NCBI GenBank assembly: GCA_947175145.1
Contig: CAMWLY010000008.1
Location: 1-45,549 of the forward strand
DNA from: an uncultured Muribaculaceae bacterium
Lineage (GTDB): Bacteria > Bacteroidota > Bacteroidia > Bacteroidales > Muribaculaceae
DNA length: 45,549 nt
Reading direction: 5' to 3'
Shown here: positions 34,351 to 41,257 of the stretch, in pieces
Layout: each line of letters opens with the position of its first letter
How positions within the stretch are numbered: the first letter of the stretch is position 1
Notes under the pieces: model-generated
What the model saw: the letters and a program-made list of their open reading frames with translations, nothing else
What the model was told of the DNA's origin: nothing
Database searches by the model: none
Made by a program: the position numbers and the translations under genes

Positions 34351-35889
34351 ATGAAACGAATTTTACTTCTGTTGGCGACTGCCTTAAGCTTATTCGCCGC
34401 TTTCGGTATCGAAACATATCCGCCTGAAGCTCTCGAGGTTTTCTCACAAAAATATCTCAATTCTCTAAAATGGGAGACTAAAGAGGTTGTCAATCTAAAC
34501 ATTGGAAATGATGAAAATCGAACCGCGACTCCTGTTAAGGTAATGCGCGTTTCCAACGACTCATACGATGAATATGATTCCGAAAAAAGATACATGGTTG
34601 TAACCGTGACCGAACCCGGTTCGCTCAACAAGGTAATTTACAACCGCGTAGACGACCTGGACTCCCTTGTAGTCAAAGGTAAAATCAACAAAAAAGATAT
34701 CAATATTATAAGAATTTGCACTCTCTATGGAACGCTACAGGCTCTCAACCTGAAAGATGCTGAGTTTGAGAATAATACTATACCAAATGACGCATTCTGG
34801 AATGAATCCGAACAATGGCTTTTACCATCTTCCGGAGGAATGCTTCTGCGAGCTGTCAATCTGCGCCATGTAATTCTTCCGGACAACGTGCGAGAAATAG
34901 GCCAAAGGGCTTTTAATCAGGCTTTATATCTGGAAGATATCAATATTCCCTCGAATTGCACAAGTATCCTTGATTATGCATTTGCATATTGCAAATCAAT
35001 GAAATTTGAGAAGCTCGTAATTCCTGATGGAACCACAAGAATCACCCCTTTTAGCTATCTCTATTGCGAGAGTATTGAAGAAGTTGTATTACCTGCAAGT
35101 GTAAAAAGAATTGAGACGGCAGCCTTCGAAAATTCCAAAATCAAGACAATTATTTTCCCTGAAGCACTGGAAAGCATTGGAACTGCCGCATTCTCCGGTT
35201 GTTATCTAACTGAAATCAGAATCCCTGAATCATGTAAAAAGCTTGGTGACCATGATACTTTTTCTTTGAATCCAACCTTAAGAAAAATCAACATTCCGGA
35301 GGGAGTCACAACTGTGCCGGATGCATTTCTCTCTACATGTCCCAACTTGGAGGAGGTTGAAATGCCATCTACAATTACCAAAATAGATCAGTATGCATTT
35401 TTCAAATGTGAGAAGCTGAAGAGTATCACAATTCCCGAAGGAACACGCTCAATAGAAAATTATGCGTTTTATGAATGCAAAAGTCTGACTGAACTTGAAT
35501 TTCCGGTGTCGCTGACCGACATAGGAGTAGGCTCTTTTGAATATCTTTCAAATCTCCGCACAATATATTCCCGCGCATTCTGGCCGCCGGTGTGTAGTGG
35601 AAGTGTGGTATTTGGACCAAAAGATGGTACCATTAAGCCATTTATGACCAACAAATATATTCCGGTATATGTGCCAAGAGACTGCATGAAATACTATAAG
35701 GGCGCACCCGGCTGGTCATATTTTAATAATTTTATCGAGACCGATGACTTTACCGGTGCGGTGGAAGATATAATCTCCGATGATGGCACTGACAATAATG
35801 CAATCTACAACCTGCAGGGCATAAAGGTTACTAATCCTGCCAAGAACTCGATTGTGATCCGCAATGGCAAGAAAACAATATTCAGATAA
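34351..35889 (+). CDS. BspA-like leucine-rich repeat secreted protein
   Basis: The 512-residue protein has a signal peptide (MKRILLLLATALSLFAAFG), an N-terminal beta region, and about eight to ten BspA-type LRR_5 repeats from residue 165 to 430 (for example NVREIGQRAFNQALYLEDIN, VKRIETAAFENSKIKTIIFP, LESIGTAAFSGCYLTEIRIP, TKIDQYAFFKCEKLKSITIP). The C-terminus (IYNLQGIKVTNPAKNSIVIR, then NGKKTIFR) is a Bacteroidales sorting-type tail. BspA-like proteins bind host matrix or mucosal components. It follows the C13 protease gene by 13 bp and ends before a strong terminator. Confidence 0.85.
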   Translation: MKRILLLLATALSLFAAFGIETYPPEALEVFSQKYLNSLKWETKEVVNLNIGNDENRTATPVKVMRVSNDSYDEYDSEKRYMVVTVTEPGSLNKVIYNRVDDLDSLVVKGKINKKDINIIRICTLYGTLQALNLKDAEFENNTIPNDAFWNESEQWLLPSSGGMLLRAVNLRHVILPDNVREIGQRAFNQALYLEDINIPSNCTSILDYAFAYCKSMKFEKLVIPDGTTRITPFSYLYCESIEEVVLPASVKRIETAAFENSKIKTIIFPEALESIGTAAFSGCYLTEIRIPESCKKLGDHDTFSLNPTLRKINIPEGVTTVPDAFLSTCPNLEEVEMPSTITKIDQYAFFKCEKLKSITIPEGTRSIENYAFYECKSLTELEFPVSLTDIGVGSFEYLSNLRTIYSRAFWPPVCSGSVVFGPKDGTIKPFMTNKYIPVYVPRDCMKYYKGAPGWSYFNNFIETDDFTGAVEDIISDDGTDNNAIYNLQGIKVTNPAKNSIVIRNGKKTIFR

Positions 35890-35914
35890 TAACTTCAGAT
35901 AATTTACAAATGTC

Positions 35915-35949
35915 AGCCCGGGGTGCGAAGTGCTTTTGCAACCCGGGCT
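35915..35949. terminator. GC-rich terminator hairpin between convergent genes
   Basis: AGCCCGGG (35915-35922) pairs with CCCGGGCT (35942-35949), with TGC/GCA pairing inside. It lies 26 bp past the LRR gene stop and 12 bp past the ABC-F fragment stop, so it can serve both strands. Confidence 0.75.
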
Positions 35950-35960
35950 TTACTTTGGTT

Positions 35961-36476
35961 TTACCCCTCAATTTCGAGAAGTTCAAGATATCTGAGCTCT
36001 GCTTCATCAAGTTCGGAGGTAAGCTGAGGGAGCCTCTTCCCTGCTTCGGTAATCCTATCTACACATATATTACCGCTTGATAATTCGGTCTCGAGTGCGA
36101 TTTTTTCAGCAGTGAGTTTCTCAATTAGCTCCTCCAGCTGCTGCATCTCGCGCTTCTCCTTGAAACTGAGTCGGCGCTTCTGCTCCATGCGTCTCTGTGC
36201 TTTAGATTCTGCTGCCGGTTTCGCCTCTCTCTGTTTCTTCTCTGCCTCTCTGACGCAATGCCGGTACGTGGAATAATCTCCCGGGAAATCACGCACATTA
36301 CCATCGCCTTCAAACACAAAGAGATGATCGCATATCCTATCAAGAAAGAACCTGTCATGGCTAACCACTATCACACAACCCTTGAAATTGGCAAGGTAAT
36401 CTTCGAGAACTGTAAGTGTAATCAGATCCAGATCACAATTCAGAACACTCTGCGATAAAGCATAAGTGTGTGCAAA
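35961..36476 (-). pseudogene. 3' fragment of an ABC-F ATPase gene (prophage target)
   Basis: Reading leftwards from an in-frame stop at 36479-36477 there is an open frame of about 170 codons. The protein joins the ABC-F family abruptly at DLDLITLTVLEDYLANFKGC, the end of the second nucleotide-binding domain, continues with VIVVSHDRFFLDRICDHLFVFEGDG and then the linker and C-terminal coiled coil (EKREMQQLEELIEKL... LDEAELRYLELLEIEG). The ATP-binding Walker A, signature and Walker B parts are missing, along with the whole first domain, and no ATG fits. The break falls about 190-230 bp from a phage integrase gene, which points to disruption by prophage integration. The missing 5' part should lie at the other prophage end. 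Confidence 0.8.
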
Positions 36477-36663
36477 TTAGAGATTTCGGACTTCTTGAGG
36501 AATAAATTCTTATCAGATTAGTAGCATTAAAGGCTAAATAATTGGATAGGTTTGTTATTTCGTTGGGTGTTTATATGGTGTTTGTTGTTACAATCATGAT
36601 ACCACCATTGATACACCTATCGCCCGGGGCTTCAAGGGTGACCTGCAACAAAAAATTTTAATT

Positions 36664-37794
36664 ATGCAGTACCCAAAAGTCCGCCTTGTATATGACAGGC
36701 GTAAGAAAGCGAATGCCGGGCTCCCGGCAGCTGTTGAAATAGAAGTCTATTTCGCCAAAAAAAGAATGATAATGTCGACCGGAGTGCGTGTGCCCCGGCA
36801 TTGTTGGCACCCTGAAGCTTATGTTGTCAATCACCCCGATGCGCTGTTCTTAAACACTCAGATAGAGAATAAGCGGCGCGAAATCATGGATTGGATTACA
36901 CAACTCAGTATCGAATCAAAGGAATTTAGCTTTGAAGCGCTCAGCGCCCATCTGAAAAAAGAATCGCAAGAGAATACCACACCCTTTATAGATTGGGTCA
37001 GTGGCCAGATCACTCAACGGCGCGACCTATCTCATGGCTCAATGAAGAATCATCAGAAGTTAGTCCGGGCGCTTTATAAGTTTGGACGGATAGATAGCTT
37101 CCCGGATCTGACCACTGATGCAATTGATGAATTTGATGCCTGGTTGCACACTCGAAATATTTCTCAGGCCACTGTGCACTCATATCATAAGATGCTAAAG
37201 GTATATGTGAGACGCGCACTCGCAAAAGGTCTCATCAAAAGTAATCCATACGATAAAATCAAAATTGATCGTGGCAAGTCAAATATTCGCAGATACCTCA
37301 CAGCCGAGCAAATCGAATTAATCAGATCCGCGAAATTACCCTCGGGGTTGAATCGAGTGCGCGATATGTTCCTCTTTCAGTGTGCCACCGGTCTTGCGTA
37401 TGCCGATATGATGGGTTTTAATCCTGATGCAGTTAAACAGCGCAATGATCGGCATGTCTATTGCGGGACACGCACCAAAACCGGTGAACCTTTCTATATT
37501 GTGTTAGGTAGAGAGGCCCGGGAGATCCTTGACCGAAACGGTGGCCGCCCCCCTCAGATGACAAATCAACAATATAACATCCGGCTTAAGGTCATAGCAG
37601 AAGCTGCCGGTCTTGATGAGAGGTTAACCTCGCACATGGCTCGCCACTCCTTTGCGGTGCGTGCACTTAATAGCGGTATTGCAATAGAGGTAGTGGCAAA
37701 GATATTAGGACACACCGATATTGCCACTACCCAAATTTACGCCAAAATCCTTAATAAGTCAGTTGAAGATGCTTTTGATACGCTCGATACATAG
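36664..37794 (+). CDS. Phage tyrosine recombinase (integrase)
   Basis: The 376-residue protein has an N-terminal arm-binding region (about 1-85, KVRLVYDRRKKANAG), a SAM-like core-binding domain (about 100-205) and the C-terminal catalytic domain. Catalytic residues visible are His 324 and Arg 327 (SHMARHSF), and Tyr 359 (TTQIYAKI); an Arg occurs at 231/233. The box I segment reads ATGLAYADM instead of TGLR, as in several Bacteroidetes integrases (the CTnDOT type carries Ser here). It would catalyse insertion and excision of the prophage. It is the first element gene next to the ABC-F fragment and the only plus-strand gene of the prophage seen here. Confidence 0.92.
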   Translation: MQYPKVRLVYDRRKKANAGLPAAVEIEVYFAKKRMIMSTGVRVPRHCWHPEAYVVNHPDALFLNTQIENKRREIMDWITQLSIESKEFSFEALSAHLKKESQENTTPFIDWVSGQITQRRDLSHGSMKNHQKLVRALYKFGRIDSFPDLTTDAIDEFDAWLHTRNISQATVHSYHKMLKVYVRRALAKGLIKSNPYDKIKIDRGKSNIRRYLTAEQIELIRSAKLPSGLNRVRDMFLFQCATGLAYADMMGFNPDAVKQRNDRHVYCGTRTKTGEPFYIVLGREAREILDRNGGRPPQMTNQQYNIRLKVIAEAAGLDERLTSHMARHSFAVRALNSGIAIEVVAKILGHTDIATTQIYAKILNKSVEDAFDTLDT

Positions 37795-37796
37795 AC

Positions 37797-38288
37797 CTAC
37801 TTCTTATTCCTCATATAATATAGAGCTAAAATCAGAGCGATAACACCTATAGTCATAAGTGGCCATAACACAATTTGGCCCGGTCTCTCTTTCTCCACCA
37901 CAGTATCACTGTGCTTTTCTGATCGAGCTTCCTGCCGTTGATTCTTAACCAGGGAATCAGCGGCATGTGTTTCTGCCTGCCGTTTTGAATCGTGCCAGCG
38001 GTCCCGGTAATGAACCTCGCGGATTCTCACAGTATCACCCACCACATACACAAATACCGAATCGGCTACTGTTATGCTGTCATGAACCGTCACCACTCGG
38101 TCAGTAATCCGCTCCTTCACCATCGATGTAGTATCAGTGTTGACCGTAATCTCCGAGTTTCCCGAAGTTTTATGAGTGGTGCGATGCGAGCAACTTACAA
38201 GTCCGGTAGGGAGCAAGATTATAATAATCAGCATGATTGCTAATGGTCGGAGCGTGCTTGCTGATGGAGCGCTATAGTTCGGTTTCAT
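37797..38288 (-). CDS. Candidate single-protein spanin (lipoprotein with C-terminal membrane segment)
   Basis: The 163-residue protein combines an N-terminal lipoprotein signal (IMLIIIILLPTGLVSC, lipidated Cys 33), a long hydrophilic region with beta-like TDTTSMVKERITDRVVTVHD and HDSITVADSVFVYVVGD followed by a coiled, charged stretch (about 100-138), and a C-terminal membrane segment (about 140-159, VLWPLMTIGVIALILALYYM) ending RNKK. An outer-membrane lipid plus an inner-membrane anchor in one chain is the u-spanin layout, used to fuse membranes at lysis. Sequence similarity to known spanins was not tested. Other phage lipoproteins remain possible. Its 3' end lies next to the integrase gene 3' end. 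Confidence 0.55.
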   Translation of the reverse strand: MKPNYSAPSASTLRPLAIMLIIIILLPTGLVSCSHRTTHKTSGNSEITVNTDTTSMVKERITDRVVTVHDSITVADSVFVYVVGDTVRIREVHYRDRWHDSKRQAETHAADSLVKNQRQEARSEKHSDTVVEKERPGQIVLWPLMTIGVIALILALYYMRNKK

Positions 38289-38307
38289 ATATATAAATTT
38301 TTAGGTC

Positions 38308-38697
38308 TTAATTCGATAAAAGCAGTACCCATTCAGGATTCTGACGAGCAGGCGCATTCTTTGCACAATCGATAGCACACAGCCAATAACCCCCTTTATA
38401 GCTGACCACATGGGTCTCATATTGTCGAGTGAGCATATTGAAAGATCTATAAAGATAGGGTGCTGTCTGATTTGCCGGTATCCATTCCCCACGGTTCACT
38501 ATTGCCGCGGTTGCGGCAGAACCTCCGGGCACATATCGCTTGAGTTCCGGCACCGGAACCTGTGTACCCTCTCCCATGGCAGGCACATATTTTGCAGAAG
38601 CTTCGGAAGCGTTCAATCCTTGCGCCCGCAATCTTTTTGACCTCGGCAATGCTTTGCCCGCAATAGTCGAGACCGCTGTCTTATTGAAATTTGCCAT
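38308..38697 (-). CDS. Phage protein of unknown function
   Basis: The 129-residue protein has no signal peptide. It has a basic N-terminus (NKTAVSTIAGKALPRSKRLRAQG) and a C-terminal half with aromatic strands (GEWIPANQTAPYLYRSFNML, THVVSYKGGYWLCAIDCAKN, WVLLLSN). The C-terminal part could be a small beta module of a tail or fibre protein, but I do not recognise it. It sits between the large tail protein (41 bp upstream) and the spanin candidate, in line with the leftward late operon. Confidence 0.6.
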   Translation of the reverse strand: MANFNKTAVSTIAGKALPRSKRLRAQGLNASEASAKYVPAMGEGTQVPVPELKRYVPGGSAATAAIVNRGEWIPANQTAPYLYRSFNMLTRQYETHVVSYKGGYWLCAIDCAKNAPARQNPEWVLLLSN

Positions 38698-38737
38698 AGA
38701 CTAAATAATTATGGTAAGAATCTAATTCCATTACATA

Positions 38738-41257
38738 TTATCCGGGTTCGGTTCCTCCCTCGCGAGTGGGCTTGCTGATGGAAATCCAATGATTACTCAA
38801 CTCTCCGGGATCACCAACCCAATCCGGTAATTCACCCGAACTTCTGAATGTGCCGGGTGGAATTATAACCCCTTGCCATTGGCCTGCTTCGTCCCAGAAA
38901 TCTTTGTCAATACATTTATCCGGCATCAACTGCACAAGCGACATTTCCTCAGTTCCGGCTATACAGTCCAAGACGGAGGATGCTATCATAAACAGTCCCC
39001 TGGTGTTATGATCAGCCATTACCGGAATCAGACGCATCGAATCCTCATAGGCTTCACCCGATAAGGTAATCCGCCGACCCGCATACTGAGAAAGCAGTGC
39101 ATTCCCTAAGGTTCTATCGATATAGTTCTTGATACCGGCGCGACTCATGCACCACACCGGCTCATTATCCTCACCGATTCTATACAACCCTAATTCGGTC
39201 ATTGTCGGCATTCTAACCGCGCCACATAAGGTGTCAACACTAAGTTCCTCGCCAGAATCATCTACAATTATAGTAGTGGTCGTGTCTTGATATTTAGGTG
39301 CTTCACCGGTTATATCCGCCACTTCCAGACTCGGAGACTTGAATAGTCTCCATGGAATATGCCGTGCTAACTGCCCTGCTTCATCGCGCACACTTTCATT
39401 ACTCAATGATGTAGGAAGCCCGATGTGCAAACCGTCTAATACCTCAACTACAATTGTGCCGGCTATCGGTGGATAGTGCATGATAAGGCCATCAGGTAGC
39501 TTCTCATGCCGCTCTTTTTTCGTCTTGCTATCATAAGCCGGATACCACAAAGGGGAATTTGTAGTAAAATCCTTAAGCGCGCGGGTATCATCATTATCAC
39601 CCTTATGGGCCGACCACATAATAGTCGCTGTAGATTTCTTCATCAGATCCTCCACATTTCCATTCTTAAAATCAACCCAACCGGTATTTCCGGACCTTCC
39701 TACACTGCTTAATTCAGTCGGAAGCTGATTAACCGGCGAATATATATACCTGATATTACCCTCGAAATCCTTGAGGTAGATGCGCACCGGCATCGCGACT
39801 CCATAATTAGTCAGTTTCTTATATCGGCCCCAAGAATTATCATCTGAAGAATTGGGTGTGAAGTTATACAAATCATCATCTGCAGGGTGTGCCTCTTCAA
39901 ATGGGCTGAATCGAGGATCCCATAGCATATCCATCTTGAAGATCAGAAATGGTGCTTGGCGCACATCTACTTGAGGAATAAATTTTGATTCCGCTCTCAT
40001 CAGAACCGGGATATAGTCGAGATTCGGATTGCGCAAATAGATATGACCATTAGTAATACCCCTGTTTATGGTGATTAATTGAGGAAATCCGCGGAATCGA
40101 AACACACTGCCACCCGGAGCACTCCCCAGATAGGGCTCTATATACCCCCATGCCTCATCACTTCCGACCGGATCCCATGCCGATGTGCCCCCGGTGGCTG
40201 CTGTCCATAGAAATGAACACCAAAGGCTCCCGGCTTTAGGCTGTCCGTTGGTTTTGGTCAGAGCATTGTAGATAGCATATTTCTTTGCTTTCGGATCATT
40301 TAAATCTGTCTCAATATCCGGTGAAATTATGGTTGATAATCCATAGGGGGAAAATCCGACAGTGCATTTACCATATCGTTCAGCTGTACCCATCGTTTGC
40401 GAATTGCCGGACCACGCCACCCAAGGTTCCAGGCCTGTTTCTTCCGCATCTGACTCTATGGCAGCCCTTACATGCTCGGTATCATAAAGCACCACCTTGC
40501 CACCCCGCTGCACCAGATTCAACCCAAGGGGCATCAATACACCCTCAAGCATACTTCTCCATGATGACCACTCACGCTCTTCATCTTCAAAATTGAAGAT
40601 GTTTACACATACCTTATCAAGATAATCAGATAAAGCAAATTCTTCGTTGTCGTAGTTGAATAGAGAGATGCCGGTTGCCACATGAATTTTCCCGAAACCA
40701 ATATCACTTAATAATCTGCATGACTTATCTATAATATCCCGGATAGATACCATATAATCCTCAAAATATTTCGGGGAGACTTTCTCCAGATCAAGCGCAC
40801 CGAAATCTGAGAAAGTCAGCGATACTTCATAGTTGCTGTTTCGCTCGTAGGGTTCTTCATAAAATTCAGGGTCAAGTGAACCGCTCCACACAGCGCGCCA
40901 ACCGCCATACTCTTCGAGCAGTTCCTGATCATGATATAACCCCGGTTCCCAAGCTCGGCGATACACCTGCAGTACCCACTCGCCGGGGTGTGTGGCGTAT
41001 ATATGAGCAAAGTCCCGGTCACCTTCACTGATCACTGTCAAAACAGCCATAGCTCCCTGGACCGCTTGTTCCGGTTTCCATTCCTCCCATTCGATAGTGA
41101 GGGGGGATTCCTTGGGGAATCTGAGTTCTATCGGTGTTTCAGGGTTGAATGTAGCAGTAGGAGTTCCCCAGATCTCCACCTTCCAATCCACCGACTCACC
41201 TGCTCGCGGACTTCTCCCTGCGAAGCTGCCGCGATACATACATTTTGTTGGTCTCAT
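38738..41257 (-). CDS. Large phage tail protein (baseplate or tail tip)
   Basis: The 839-residue protein follows the tape measure gene, sharing one base (TAATG stop-start), so the two are translationally coupled. It opens with a beta-rich domain (CMYRGSFAGRSPRAGESVDWKVEIWG) and has W/Y/F-rich strands (WKPEQAVQGAMAVLTVISEGDRDF, WVLQVYRRAWEPG, GGWRAVWSGSLDPEF), then a central region of DUF-like fold and a long C-terminal body. Position after the tape measure is where distal tail, tail-associated lysin or hub proteins lie in siphophages. No lysin motif is visible. I would call it a tail tip or baseplate structural protein. Confidence 0.65.
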   Translation of the reverse strand: MRPTKCMYRGSFAGRSPRAGESVDWKVEIWGTPTATFNPETPIELRFPKESPLTIEWEEWKPEQAVQGAMAVLTVISEGDRDFAHIYATHPGEWVLQVYRRAWEPGLYHDQELLEEYGGWRAVWSGSLDPEFYEEPYERNSNYEVSLTFSDFGALDLEKVSPKYFEDYMVSIRDIIDKSCRLLSDIGFGKIHVATGISLFNYDNEEFALSDYLDKVCVNIFNFEDEEREWSSWRSMLEGVLMPLGLNLVQRGGKVVLYDTEHVRAAIESDAEETGLEPWVAWSGNSQTMGTAERYGKCTVGFSPYGLSTIISPDIETDLNDPKAKKYAIYNALTKTNGQPKAGSLWCSFLWTAATGGTSAWDPVGSDEAWGYIEPYLGSAPGGSVFRFRGFPQLITINRGITNGHIYLRNPNLDYIPVLMRAESKFIPQVDVRQAPFLIFKMDMLWDPRFSPFEEAHPADDDLYNFTPNSSDDNSWGRYKKLTNYGVAMPVRIYLKDFEGNIRYIYSPVNQLPTELSSVGRSGNTGWVDFKNGNVEDLMKKSTATIMWSAHKGDNDDTRALKDFTTNSPLWYPAYDSKTKKERHEKLPDGLIMHYPPIAGTIVVEVLDGLHIGLPTSLSNESVRDEAGQLARHIPWRLFKSPSLEVADITGEAPKYQDTTTTIIVDDSGEELSVDTLCGAVRMPTMTELGLYRIGEDNEPVWCMSRAGIKNYIDRTLGNALLSQYAGRRITLSGEAYEDSMRLIPVMADHNTRGLFMIASSVLDCIAGTEEMSLVQLMPDKCIDKDFWDEAGQWQGVIIPPGTFRSSGELPDWVGDPGELSNHWISISKPTREGGTEPG

